Program-made: the position numbers and the translations under genes | Assembly: GCA_030323885.1 (NCBI GenBank) | Contig: JASIRB010003061.1 | Coordinates: 1 to 64,000, forward strand | DNA: 64,000 nt | Source of the DNA: Branchipolynoe longqiensis | Taxonomy: Eukaryota; Annelida; Polychaeta; Phyllodocida; Polynoidae | Reading direction: 5' to 3' | Notes under the pieces: generated by a model | Told to the model about the DNA's origin: nothing | Seen by the model: only the letters and a program-made list of their open reading frames with translations | The model's database searches: none | Shown here: positions 31,640 through 43,228 of the stretch, in pieces | Layout: every line of letters begins with the position of its first letter | Numbering within the stretch: position 1 is the stretch's first letter

Positions 31640-32530
31640 CAGCCGCTACCTATGTTTAGCATGCCATCCGCTATACTTTTGAAGACTTTCTCTGACCATC
31701 TACGTCAGGTGGGCTAATCCCAGGTCTCTGCCTCCTCATGTTTAATCAAAGCTGGAAGCCAGGCTGGGGGAAGGGCAGGGTGAGCAGCTAGCCGTTTAAG
31801 TGCCCCAAAGTATTCTGGCCAAGTTGCCTCCCACAAAGGAATTCCTTTACAGGTATCCCCTCTAGTAACAAACAACTGTGGTTGCGAGGAGATATGTGTT
31901 GGCTTCTTGAAGAGTATAGACCCGCCGAAAAGCAGTTTTGCAAGACTTGAAGCAGGATTAGCATGAGGGTTGAATTGTCGTTGGGGCTATTCTGTTGAGG
32001 GTGGCTGGTCAACCGGAGCAGGCAGATGCGGTTGCACTGGCTGTTCAGGAACAGGGGCATGGCTTGGCTAAAGACAGGCCTGGGTGATGCAGCAATTGGT
32101 TGTGGTAGGCGGAGAAGGGGTTCCGTCGTAAGCATTTGGACCTGTAGCAGCAGGAGGCAGTCTTGGGTTGGGAGAATAACTGTTGATAAGGGGGGGGGGG
32201 GAAGGGGATAAATCGGGGCTGTACTCAAGCGAACCGGTGCAAGCGGAATAGCAGCTATCCGTTCCATGACATTCATCCTAATGCCAAGGTCCCTATTTGT
32301 CTGTAGGTTTTCTCTATGCATTTCCAAGAATGACATGTCCTCGGAGCCAACTCAACTCTCTGGAAGGGGATTACACTAGGTAGCACCTGGGAGGCCGGTG
32401 CGGGGGACATGGCCACTGTTGTAGTAGCAGACAGCCGGGAGCTTCTACAAACTATCCTCCTAGTAGCTAGCAGACAGTCTTCTGTAGGCGACTTAGGCCT
32501 GCCTGGCTTCGGTTTCTTCTTAGACGACAT
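31640..32530 (-). pseudogene. Decayed gag-like gene related to elements N1 and N2
   Basis: It starts at 32,530 with MSSKKKPKPGRPKSP. After frameshifts it reaches a stretch at about 31,865-31,640 (minus) reading LWEATWPEYFGALKRLAAHP, then PTxRRWSEKVFKSIADGML with two stops. This aligns with the N2 core (KDEY..AL..LASHPAFP and PWPTVRRYSESIFTWIADGRL). Base composition is ordinary, unlike the GC-rich N1/N2, so it is a distant relative. No enzymatic genes or terminal repeats were identified. Confidence 0.45.
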
Positions 32531-32540
32531 GGCAAGAGGC

Positions 32541-33190
32541 AGGAATGCAACTCTAGTTCAAAGTTGTAGTGGAAGAAGCAAGCGTGAGCTAGCCCAGTGA
32601 TCTGTGAATTGAAGTTACCAGTAGCGTCTCCCAAGGCAAAGTGATCTAAGGAGGGAGGTCATGTGATGGTGAACTAAGGCGGCTTACCACGCCCATGAAT
32701 TAATTATGTTCCCTTGTCAATATACGTAAGGATATAGATATTGAACTTGAATTTAGCCACTGTTTAACTACACAGTAACATTTTTCATAACCATCATACC
32801 ATGTCTGTTAATGTGGTGAGACACACTAAGTTCCATTCACTGGTTAATAAACACGTTGACTCATTAAGTTCCAGCATGTTGATCGTAATTATTTCTGCAG
32901 ATAGTTTTTATTCTGTTCTGTTTGCAAAATTGAATGATCAATGGTTGATCGATAATAAAAATGCATATCTTGATAAAGATAACAACATTTGTTCTTTTTA
33001 AGTGATTAATATCCACATTTCTTGCATTGATTGAATTATTGGTTCAATCACATTTGAATCCTTTTCTTTCCAGCTGTTACTGACACACCTCCAGGAACTC
33101 CCCACCTTTTTGTTCTTATTGTAATAATGCTATTACTCCCTATTGCAAGCTATTGGACTGATTCACCATGCCCATTTGAGTCCAATTTAC
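32541..33190. other. No recognisable feature
   Basis: AT-rich sequence without supported genes. Confidence 0.5.
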
Positions 33191-33193
33191 ATC

Positions 33194-33447
33194 TCAGCCT
33201 GTCTCAAAAGGTGATAACTCTTTTTTTGTGTCCATTGTAATGATTGACACAAAACATCACAAAAACGGTTACACTGATAACACAGGGACATTTGCTTCAA
33301 ATTAATATGTATTCTATTGGGATTATGAAACACCATGTAAAAAAGAAATCAGTTTATCCTGAGAAAATGAATAAGCAGATGGTATGTTGATCGATACATT
33401 GGACAAAGTTTTGTTCCATATTGCTTAGCACCTTTTGAGACAGTCTC
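33194..33447. mobile_element. MITE with ~19-bp TIRs, copy 2
   Basis: Left end CAGCCTGTCTCAAAAGGTG and right end CACCTTTTGAGACAGTCT are inverted repeats. CATCT just outside both ends may be a target-site duplication. Same element as 4,811-5,064. Confidence 0.7.
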
Positions 33448-33900
33448 ATCTACTTGTTGTCAATGAATCCCACCCTATTCACATTTCTTCATGGACATGA
33501 AAAATCACTTGCAGTCAATTTGGTGTCGGTTCAAATCTGAAATTAGATGAAATCCTCAAATGATGCAATTGAAAACAAATAAATGGTATGCCCTACCAAC
33601 TTAAAGTCTCCTTGAAATACCATGATCCTGTCAAAGATTGGACATATGCCCCATTACATATTTCCCTCTTCTTAATATTGATAAGATGCAAACTACAGTT
33701 AAGGTCCAGTCAGGTAGGCTTTCTAATATTGAAAATGCTAGTTATATATTAGATACTATGCTACAGGTTGCAATCACATTCTAATTGTCCCATTTTAAGC
33801 TGGATACTAAGAAAAACCTATGCCAGAAGGTAAGACAATTAATGGTAATGATGTTTAGCTCACACTGTCTCCGTTACATGGTCTGTTCGGTTTGAGTTTC
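33448..33900. other. No recognisable feature
   Basis: Unique-looking AT-rich sequence. Confidence 0.5.
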
Positions 33901-33949
33901 TGTCTTGGATATTTTGAATTATTTTAGGTTGACTGGTGTTGCCTAATCT

Positions 33950-34396
33950 ACTTTATTTTACCTAAGTCATTAGTGACTAAGTAGTGTGTCAAGTGCGTGA
34001 GCTATGTATTGACCCATTGGTGACCATGGGTGGTCACATGATACGGATGGAGACTTGTGACTTGAGGGGAAATAAAGTCAGGACTCAAGGTGTGTTTGTG
34101 ATGGTGTCAGATCGAGGGACTTCTGAATGAAAATGGTGCTCTCACGACTCAAAGCGCTGGCAGCCTTGTATATGGAGGGCAAGATAGCACTAAACTGGAG
34201 AATATGTCCTAGTGAATACAAAATTTACATGGGAACAGCAGGATTCACCAGAAAAGCAGAAATGGTACAATTTTGTGTGTTTTTGCATGTTTCCGGTACC
34301 GAAGCACAAACAGTGTTTCACACATTAAAAAGCAACATCACAATTTGCATCAAGATCATACCACTGGTAGATAGGCTGGGGAAACACCTGAAATGA
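33950..34396 (+). mobile_element. Ty3/gypsy-like fragment 1: LTR end, primer site, gag start
   Basis: An LTR-like end with AATAAA (about 34,070) is followed by a primer-binding-type TGGTGTCAGAT at 34,102. Then comes a gag-like frame (34,127-34,396) with NWRICPSEYKIYMGTAGF, VQFCVFLHVSGTEAQTVF and TLK. This is the pattern at the N-terminus of Mag-type gypsy gag proteins. It is truncated after about 60 residues. The 5' LTR boundary is not defined. Confidence 0.5.
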
Positions 34397-34397
34397 G

Positions 34398-34870
34398 AGT
34401 CTGTTGGTACAATCTGTTCCGTTGATGTAATTCGGTATGGGATAAATACAAGCATCTGGTCTGTTGAAGAAATAAACCCTTTATCACATGTATTAAGGTC
34501 TGTAGTGGTGGGTGTAATATATGTGTAGTAGATTTCCAGGCACATGCAAGGAACAAAGGAATCTGAAAGTGATCACATGATAGGGCTGTGGGAGTCGGCT
34601 GCTTTAGTGCCCTGGATGGCAAATAAAGTCATTTGTTAACCAGAAGTCAAAGTGTTCAGACATCTTACTTTCACATGGTGTCAGATAAGGACAATGCCAC
34701 CTATCAACATGCTGCCAGGGCTCAGGCTGCCTGGCCAGTTAATTGTGAGTAATAATGCAAGATCTAACTGGAAAACATGGATCAGAGCATATGACATATA
34801 TGACACAGCAGCAGTTGTTACAAGAACTGAACGAGTCCAACCGAATGGGTTAACTCAATTACAATCATAA
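34398..34870 (+). mobile_element. Ty3/gypsy-like fragment 2: LTR end, primer site, gag start
   Basis: A second LTR-like stretch has AATAAA at 34,622 and ends in CA at 34,675. The primer-binding-type TGGTGTCAGAT follows at 34,676. A gag frame starting at ATG 34,694 then has NWKTWIRAYDIYDTAAVV before it ends. It is a different subfamily from fragment 1 but cut off at a similar point. Confidence 0.5.
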
Positions 34871-35290
34871 AAACAGGTCTGTTTTAATGCAACCAGCAGA
34901 ACGATCTTTTGAGAATGGAGTATTATTCAAAATGTCCTGAAGTATCACAAATAATGAGGAGCTTTCATTGCAACAGATAGGGGCCACGTCTTGGATTTCA
35001 AAACGTCTTGAAAAAGCAAGACGTTTTGAAAAACCAAGACAGTTTACATATAGAAATAAATAGGGGTGAGCTGTCACAGTCTGCAACTACTTTAATATTG
35101 AAGATGGAACCTAACAAAATATCTCATTAGAATGGGTGTAAGTAGCTCTTCAAAGTGTCCATGAAGAAAATGCTCCTGTCTATAGTATGTTCATAATATT
35201 CAATTAAAACTACATTAAAATAAAGAGATAATCTTATTTTGCCTATGACATTGTGATGCTTGTATTCTGGAATTAGTCATTTTTACTGGT
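34871..35290. other. No recognisable feature
   Basis: AT-rich, with a small repeat of AAGACGTTTTGAAA near 35,005-35,035. Confidence 0.45.
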
Positions 35291-36291
35291 GATGCGCGGC
35301 AAGGAAGGACGAGGAGGCGAGAGTGGATTAAGAGGGCATTTTATTCAGAAATGCCCGAGGCTTTCATGGATATACATTAATCAAGCATGAATAAGGCATG
35401 TCAAGTGTAATGGCTCGATGTAATAAGGAGCAATATGAATAATAGGTAAGTACAATATAATGTATGAGGCATGGTCATGATAACAGTGTCAAATGTCAGG
35501 ATCATGAGTAATGAGGAGTCAGAGAGATATCAAGTATAATATCATAAAGTGTCAATGTCAGATAATGTTAGTAGTTGGCGAGAGGTGGGCCCGACGAGCC
35601 CTCAACCCTATAGTGGAGAGTTGGTGTATAGGGATGGTGGGTGGGGAAAAAAGGGTAGGAGGAGCGGAGTGTGTGGAGGCAGGAAGGCGAGTGGCCCGAG
35701 GCGGGGCTGGAGGCGGTTATGAGGGAAAGAGCGGGGGGGGTTATGTAAGAGCCAACGGCTGGAGGAAAGAGAGGAGAGAGGGCGGGGCGCCCTCCCTCGC
35801 CTCGCATCAACCGCAATGCGATCATTACGACCGATGCACGGCAAGGAAGGACAAGGAGGCGAGAGTGGATTAAGAGGGCATTTTATTCAGAAATGCCCGA
35901 GGCTTTCATGGATATACATTAATCAAGCATGAATAAGGCATGTCAAGTGTAATGGCTCGATGTGATAAGGAGCAATATGAATAATAGGTAAGTACAATAT
36001 AATGTATGAGGCATGGTCATGATAACAGTGTCAAATGTCAGGATCATGAGTAATGAGGAGTCAGAGAGATATCAAGTATAATATCATAAAGTGTCAATGT
36101 CAGATGATGTTAGTAGTTGGCGGGAGGTGGGCCCGAGGAGCCCTCAACCAAGACAGAGGAGAGGGCTCGAGGGGCCGCCGAGGGGGCGAGGCGGGGCACG
36201 TATGCGTGTACCGCCTCAGAGGTCCAGGTGCCCTGGGCCATGATGTAAGACGTTGATACAGCTGCGGCAGCACACGCAGTGGTAGGAAGCC

Positions 36292-37300
36292 CAGCAGTCT
36301 GATGCGTGACTGCGGTGAGAAAGGCATGGTGGCTGGTGACAATTCCAGGGCGCCATGGCTGGGTGACATGGGTGACCAGGGCGACCTGGGGGCATGGGTG
36401 ATCAGGGCGACTTGGGGAGCCAGCACTCTGGCAGCAGTGGCAGCAGGGAGCAAGAGGGTGCCTGCGCACAGAGTGGCAGCACACTGGCGGCAGAGCGGTA
36501 GCACAGACGTGGCAGCAGCAGATTGATATACAGCCGCAGCAGCACACCCAGTGGCAGGAGGCCCAGTGGCAGCAGCACAGTGGCAGCAGAGGTGGGGCAG
36601 CACAGAGGTGGAGCGCGCAGTGGCAGCACAGGCGGGAGCACAGGCGGAGGCAACAGGTGGCGTGGGTGACCAGGGTGACCTGGGGGCATGGGTGACCGGG
36701 GTGACCTGGGTTGGCATGGGTGACCAGGGTGACCTGGGTGGCGGCGGGTCTGGCATGGCGCCGCCAGCAGTCTGATGCATGACTGCGGTGAGAACATAGG
36801 CAATTCCAGGGTGCCATGGCTGGGTGACCAGGGTGACCTGGGGGCATGGGTGACCTGGGGAGCCAGCCCTCTGGGAGCACAGTGGCAGTACAGGGAGCAA
36901 GAGGGCGCCTGCACGCACAGTGGCAGCACACAGACTGGCGGCACAGAGCGGTAGCACAGGTGGCAGCAGCACGTTGATATACAGCCGCGGCAGCACACCC
37001 AGTGGTAGGAGGCCCAGTGGCAGCAGCACAGTGGCAGCAGAGGCGGGGCAGCAGGGGTGGAGCGCACAGTGGCAGCAGAGGCGGGGGCAGGTGGAGGCTG
37101 TAGGTGGCATGGGTGACATGGGTGACCTGGGGGCATGGGTGACAAGGGTGACCTGGGTTGGCGTGGGTGACGTGTGTGACCAGGGTGAGCTGGGGGCATG
37201 GGTGACCAGGGTGACCTGGGTTGTCATGGGTGACCAGGGTGACCTGGTTGGCGGCAGGTCTGGCAAGACTCCGCCAGCAGTCTGATGCATGACTGCGGTG
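36292..37300. repeat. Array 1 in N3, about 480-500-bp units
   Basis: Units are marked by CAGCAGTCTGATGC at 36,292, 36,775 and 37,275. Inside each are short GGGTGACC.GGGTGACCTGGG repeats and CAG/GGCAGCA-rich stretches. Confidence 0.8.
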
Positions 37301-37499
37301 AGAGCGTATCCGGGGTGGCTGGAGACAACCGCCAGGAAGGAAGGAGGGTGCGGGCGGCCAAAAATGATGTAGTCCCGCAGCCGGGAGTGTCTGAGCCGTG
37401 TAGTGTGAAACACCAGTGTAGTGACACAAGGAGTGTAGTCTGACGTAGCCAATGTAGTGTGACAGAGTGTAGTGTGATACAGGGTAACGAGTGTAGTGT

Positions 37500-38215
37500 A
37501 TGACCCCACCAGCAGTCTGAGGCATGACTGCGGTGGCTGGAGATAGTTCCAGGCATGACTCAGCCGGCAGTCTGAGGCATGACTGCGGTGAGAGCACAGG
37601 GGTGTCGGCGGATCTGAGGCATCACTCCGCCAGCAGTCTGAGACTTGACTGCATGACCCCACCAGCAGTCTGAGGCATGACTGCGGTGAGAGCACAGGGG
37701 TGGCGGCGGATCTGAGGCATGACTCCGCCAGCAGTCTGAGACTTGACTGTATGACCCCACCAGCAGTCTGAGGCATGACTGCGGTGGCTGGAGATAGTTC
37801 CAGGCATGACTCAACCAGCACTCTGAGGCATGACTGCGGTGAGAGCACAGGGGTGGCGGCGGATCTGAGGCATGACTCCGCCAGCAGTCTGAGACATGAC
37901 TGCATGACCCCACCAGCAGTCTGAGGCACGACTGCAGTGGCTGGAGATAGTTCCAGGCATGACTCAACCGGCAGTCTGAGGCATGACCGCGGTGAGAGCA
38001 CAGGGGTGGCGGCGGATCTGAGGCGTGACTCCGCCAGCAATCTGAGACATGACTGCATGGCCCCACCAGCAGTCTGAGGCATGACTGCGGTGGCTGGAGA
38101 TAGTTCCAGGCATGACTCCACCGGCAGTCTGAGGCATGACTGCGGTGAGAGTACAGGGGTGGCAGCGGCGGGTCTGAGGCATGACTCCACGAGCAGTCTG
38201 AGGCAGGTCTGAGGT
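37500..38215. repeat. Array 2 in N3, about 100-160-bp units
   Basis: Units contain GACTGCGGTGAGAGCACAGG, GGCGGCGGATCTGAGGCATG and GGCTGGAGATAGTTCCAGGC. GAGAGCACAGG-like marks lie near 37,590, 37,687, 37,831, 37,993 and 38,146. Confidence 0.85.
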
Positions 38216-38619
38216 GTGAGGCCATGAGAGGGGTGAGGGGCGGTGACCCTGGTGGCGGTCAGGTTATTCAGTGGTGCGGGAGTTATGCAACCTGGGCAAC
38301 GGTTAGGGAGGGCGGCGAGTTCTGAGGTGAGGGGGGGGGCGAGATCTGAGGGTGGAGTAGGGAGTGGCGTAATCCCTGGCGGTGCGCGGTGACATCTGAG
38401 GGCGCGGCGGCATCTGAGTGCGGCGTCAGTTGTGACGGGGACCCCCGGGAGGGCGGGGGGGGGGGGTGGGGGTTGCACAATGGCATGTGTGTGTTGCCTC
38501 AGGGTTCGGCGCTCAGGGTGGTACCGACCCCGGGTGGGAGTGGGGGTGGGTGTGGGGGTGGGGGGGAGGGTTGGAGAGTGTAGATCGGCCAGGATAGTGT
38601 AGAGGACAGGGCAAGGGAG

Positions 38620-39165
38620 GGACCAACCGTGCGTGGAGGCGTGGCGAGAGGGATCGTCCTGCAGGGTGGTGTAGTGCAGGGTAGTGGTGAGGGGCCGATG
38701 CGCAGGCTGGCGTAGTGCACGGTAGTGGTGTAGAGCACAGGTAGGGTGCCCGTCATGCGGTGTCATGGTGTAGAGCACGGTAGTGGTGAGGGTGTTGTGC
38801 AGGATGGTGTAGTGCACGGCAGTGGTGAGAGGCCGTCCTGCAGGGTGGTGTAGTGCACGGTAGAGGTGAGAGGCCGCCGTGCAGGATGATGTAGTGCACG
38901 GTAGTGGTGGAGGGCCGTCGTGCAGGATGGTGTAGAGCACGGTATTGGTGAGGGTGTTGTGCAGGACAGTGTAGTGCACGGCAGTGGTGAGAGGCCGTCG
39001 TGCAGGGTGGTGTAGTGCACGGTAGTGGTGGGCCAGGGTGACCTGAGAGGCCGCCGTGCAGGATGATGTAGTGCACGGTAGTGGTGGAAGGCCGTCGTGC
39101 AGGATGGTGTAGTGCACGGTAGTGGTGAGAGCCCGCGATGCAGGGTGGCGCAGTGCACGGCCTTC
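38620..39165. repeat. Array 3 in N3, about 60-bp units
   Basis: Repeats of GTGCAGGATGGTGTAGTGCA followed by CGGTAGTGGTGAGAGGCCG, about nine units. Confidence 0.85.
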
Positions 39166-39411
39166 CACCACTACATGCCAATAATGTAGATAGCCTTGGT
39201 GGAGAAAGGCAAAGAAAAAAGGGTAGGAGGAGCGGAGTGTGTGGAGGCAGGAAGGCGAGTGGCCCGAGGCGGGGCTGGAGGCGGTTATAAGGGAAGGAGC
39301 GGGGGGGGGGGGGGGTATGTAAGAGCCAACGGCTGGAGGAAAGAGAGGAAGAGGGGGGGGGGGGGGCGCCCTCCCTCGCCTCGCATCAACCGCCATGCGA
39401 GCATTACGACC

Positions 39412-39650
39412 AAACTACCATGGTCTATTTAAAAAAGTACTTTTCTTAAAATCAAAATCCTGAAAATAGTTAATGAGAAATAATCAAGAATATAAACAAA
39501 TCATGATGTCTGTCATCATATCAACCATTACTCTAATGTACACACAGGCAGATGGGTTGTTTTAGCAGTCTACACAAGCATGGCCACTGGAAGTGGAGGT
39601 GGGTGTGGGTGTGGGTGCAGAGTGGGATTTCTCTGTGTGGTATATCAACC
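39412..39650. other. No recognisable feature
   Basis: Short unique stretch between N3 and the microsatellite. Confidence 0.4.
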
Positions 39651-39654
39651 ACAA

Positions 39655-39975
39655 AGTGCATATACACACATACATATATATATATGCACACAGATATATA
39701 TGCATATATATGCATAATTATATACATATACACGCATATATGTGCATGTATACTCGTATATATGTGCATATATGTGTATATATGTATATATGCACCTGTA
39801 TACGTGTATATACATATATGCGCATATATATGTGTAGATGTGTGGATATATGTGTATTTATGCGCATATATACACATATATTCGCATATAAGTAGATATG
39901 CATATATATGTATATAACAGTATGTTTCTAAGCTTATATGTGCATACTTATATATATATACACGCATATATGTGG
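39655..39975. repeat. Alternating (TATATG/CATATA) microsatellite
   Basis: About 320 bp of alternating purine-pyrimidine sequence, rich in TATG/CATA. Frames on both strands (Ile/Tyr-rich) are artefacts. A poly-G run (about 13 G) follows at 40,045. Confidence 0.85.
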
Positions 39976-40597
39976 ATATATGTGCTTATATATGCAGATA
40001 TATAATGTCCAGATATGTTTATATACACATAGATACACATATATGGGGGGGGGGGGGAGTAGGCTCTCAGTATGTGCTTGTACTGGTAGTACCCCTATCC
40101 TCAAACTTAAAAACAAGGTTTGGCAGTAGTCACGCCTCAATGACCATGACCCACATCCATCTTAAGTTGTGTTGGTGTAACCCTGCCAGCCATATATGCC
40201 AAGGTAGGGGTTACCCCATCTGATACCTCCTTGCCCCCCCCCACAAACAAAGTAAGACAACAGTCACACAGCAACACTGGTCTGCAACCCACACCCCAAT
40301 CAGTCCACCTCTAGCTACATCATGCTGGTCAGTCATGAATCAATGATGATGTGGTGATATTTATTTTAATGTTATTGAATTTATTTTCATATTTATTTAT
40401 TTATTATCCTTACTATTGAATGTTGTTCATATTATTCCTAGTCATATTTATTGCTCATTATTCACATGCTTACAGGACATCCCATCATTCCGGTACCAGT
40501 TGGACAATTATAGTGTGGCTTGAATCTTGGAACCAGAATTTTTTTTAAAGAATGTCTTACTACTTTTATTGAATGCATAAATATATTAAACCTTTAC

Positions 40598-41950
40598 CTA
40601 ACTCGACATTGCTCGATGTTACCTGACTCGACTTTACCCAGCTCGGCTTTACCCAGCTCGTCTTTACCTAGCTCGGCTTTCCCCGGGTCAACTTTACCCA
40701 GCACGATGTTACCCGGCGTGACTTTGCCCGGCTCAACTGTACCCGGCTCGACTTTATCCACCTCAACTTTACCCGCCTCGACGTTACCCGCCTCAACGTT
40801 ACCCACCTTGACGTAACCCGCCTGGACTTTGCGTGGTCCAACCTCACCTGCCCCGACTTCACCCGACCTGACTTCAGCCAACTCGACTTCACCCGACTCA
40901 ACTTCACCCAACCTGACTTCACCCGACCCGAGTTCACCAGACACGACTTTACCCGACCTGACTTTACATGACCCGACTTTACCTGACCATACTTTACCCA
41001 ACCCGTATTTACCCGACCCCACTTTACCCGACCCCGCTTTACCCGACCCCACTCTACCCGACCCCACTTTGTCCGACCCCACTTTGCACGACCCCACTTT
41101 ACCCGACCCAACTTTACCCGACCCCACTTAACTTGACCCGAATTTACCCGACCAACATTACCCGACCCAAATTTACCCGACTCGACTTTACCCGAGTGGA
41201 CCTTACCCGCCTCGACGTTACCCGCCTCGATGTTACCTGCCTCAACGTTTCTCACCTCGATGTTACCCGCCTCAATGTTACCCGCCTCGATGTAACTCAC
41301 CTCGATGTTACCCACCTCAACATTACCCGCCTCGACTTTACGTGACCCGACCTCAACCGACCCGACTTCACCCAACCCGAATTCAGCCAACTCGATTTAA
41401 CCCGACTCGACTTCATCCGACTCAACTTCACCCAACCCAACTTCACCCGACCCGACTTTACATGACCCGAGTTTACCCAACCCAACTTTACTCGACCACA
41501 CTTTACCCGACCTGACTTTCCCTGACCCGACTTTACCTTACCCTACTTTACCCGACCTTACTTTACCCGACCCCACTTTACCTGACCCCACTTCACCCAA
41601 CCTCACTTTAGCTGACCCCACTTAACCTGACCTGAGTCTACCCGACCTGACCTCACCCGACCCAACTTCACCCAACCCGGCTTCAGCCGACTCGACTTCA
41701 GCCAACTCGACTTGACCCGACTCGACTTCACCCCACTCGATTTCACCCGACCCGACTTCACCCGACTCGACTTCACCCTACTCGACTTCACCCAACCAGG
41801 CTTCACCTGACCCAACTTCACCCAACACAACTTTACCCTACCCGACTTTATACGACCCAACTTTACCCGACCCAACTTTACCCGACCCAACTTTACCCAA
41901 CCCAACTTTACCTGAGCACACTTTACCCAACCCTACTTTCCCCAAACTGA
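40598..41950. repeat. Left 15-bp tandem array
   Basis: About 90 units of ACCCGACTCGACTTT-type repeat, with blocks of an ACCCGCCTCGACGTT subtype at about 40,765-40,825 and 41,205-41,335. Frames made of 5-residue repeats (VGSGK, VKSGR) reflect the 15-bp period. Confidence 0.9.
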
Positions 41951-41954
41951 CTAC

Positions 41955-43218
41955 CTGACCCTACTTTTTTTCTTTTTTTTTTAAATTGAGGCTGTATTTA
42001 TTCTGTCCATAGCATGCCTGGGTACCCAGGCTTGTTTTCAATGCTGACCAGCTGTAGTGTTGGTGTTGTCTTACCAAACAGTAGCTGCTGATAAGGTATT
42101 TGATTGCCTGCATTTTAGTAGCAGATATCATTTCAGTAGCAGTCTGTTGGTAAGTTTAGTAGTCTATGTTAGTTTTTTTTGGCCCTCTTGGCATTGTATT
42201 TTTGTTCTATTCTTATTACTATGTTAGTTGTGGGAAGATTTTTCCGCTTTTTTCTACTTAATTCTATACTAGCCTATTTTATTTACATGTCCATAGGCTT
42301 GTACGTAATATGTGGTTGAGTTATGTTTGTTTGAAATTGATTTGATTTATATTGTTGTTGGATATGTTATCTGGCTTTTATATTTCCGGTTATCCCACCC
42401 TGGGCTGTCCAGTTGGTGGGCCGTGACATATCACCTGCCCCCTTGTGGTGCAGTTCAGTTGGGGTTCCCAGTTTTTATTTTGCACAGATATTTTTTGAAC
42501 GTTTTTAGGTCAGGGATTTGTCTTTCTTTCACCGTTTGCTCATTCCATGCCTTGGCGGCCATTTCCAGTGTGCTCCTTTCATGGGCTTTGATTCAGCTTC
42601 TGGTCTGCCTTAGTAGTGGTGCCTTGCTTGCTCTGGTGTCCCTTAGTGGTTGGGTTAGACGCTTAATGTCTTGGCTATATCCATATGCTAATGTTTTTAG
42701 GTGGATTATCCTTCTGTTTTCTAGAAGCTTTACTTTAGTTCTTTTGTGTAGGTCATAAGTGGGGTGTAGTTTGTCTACTTTCAGGCATATTTTCAAGGCC
42801 CTATTTTGTAATATCTGCAATTTTTTAAGTAGCTCTTTTTTAGCACCCATGTAGATTACATCCCCATAGTCAAAGTAGGGGAGTACCATGCCTTTGAAGA
42901 TTTTTATTGACATATCTTGTGTCATATAGTTTCTTAGTTTAGCAAATAGCCATAGTTTGTGATTTACTTTTTGTATGATTTTTGTTAAACACAGATTGTA
43001 GTTTAGCTGGCTATCCAGTTCTAGGCCTAGGTATTTGTAGTGATTTACACTTTCCAGTGAGAAGAGTACTGTTTTTGATTTATTTGCATTGATGGTTATT
43101 TTATTGGATTCACACCAGCTGTCCAGTTTTAGCAGGAGGCTGTTCAGTTTGGTTGCTACCTCCTCTACTGTGCTTCCTTCTGCATATATGACAGTGTCAT
43201 CCGCATATAGCTGGAGAC
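41955..43218 (-). mobile_element. 5'-truncated non-LTR retrotransposon at the palindrome centre
   Basis: On the minus strand it begins inside RT at the catalytic box (LYADDTVIYAEG), continues through the RT thumb and C-terminus, then a 3' UTR (42,455-41,975), and ends in an A-rich tail (A/G-rich, 41,975-41,957). The same 3' UTR is at 16,525-16,985. The clade is probably CR1/L2-like, uncertain. Both boundaries coincide with the inner ends of the tandem arms. Confidence 0.7.
42455..43218 (-). pseudogene. Reverse transcriptase C-terminal half
   Basis: Visible blocks are LYADDTVIY (catalytic Asp pair), NKITINANKSKTVLF, a YLGLELD-type block, FKGMVLPYFDYGDVIYMGAK and LQILQNRALKICLK, typical of non-LTR RT C-terminal regions. 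An in-frame TGA near 42,593 replaces an arginine-type codon. The natural stop is at about 42,455. It is dead because the 5' half is missing. Confidence 0.7.
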
Positions 43219-43228
43219 ATTATGAACT

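Larger units (their letters stand above)
35291..39411 (-). mobile_element. YR-type retroelement N3 with split direct repeats and a tandem-repeat interior
   Basis: On the minus strand: A1 (39,411-39,214), internal (39,213-36,150), B1 (36,149-35,833), A2 (35,832-35,646), B2 (35,608-35,291). B1 and B2 are nearly identical over about 317 bp. Each holds an AATAAA (minus GAATAAAATGCCC) and starts GATGC.CGGCAAGGAAGGAC in plus orientation. A1 carries TTATAAGG; in A2 this is TCATAACC on the minus strand, a decayed box. Ends match N1/N2 (CGTAATG..., ...GCGCATC). The interior holds no gag-like gene, only three tandem arrays. It is non-autonomous. Confidence 0.7.

Noticed and set aside
36100..39396. 1,098-codon open frame on the minus strand
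   Set aside because: It is made of three unrelated tandem arrays inside a retroelement, shifts frame relative to its own repeats, and has no recognisable domain; called repeat artefact.
39533..39967. Ile/Tyr/His-rich 100-144-codon frames
   Set aside because: Translations of the TATATG microsatellite.
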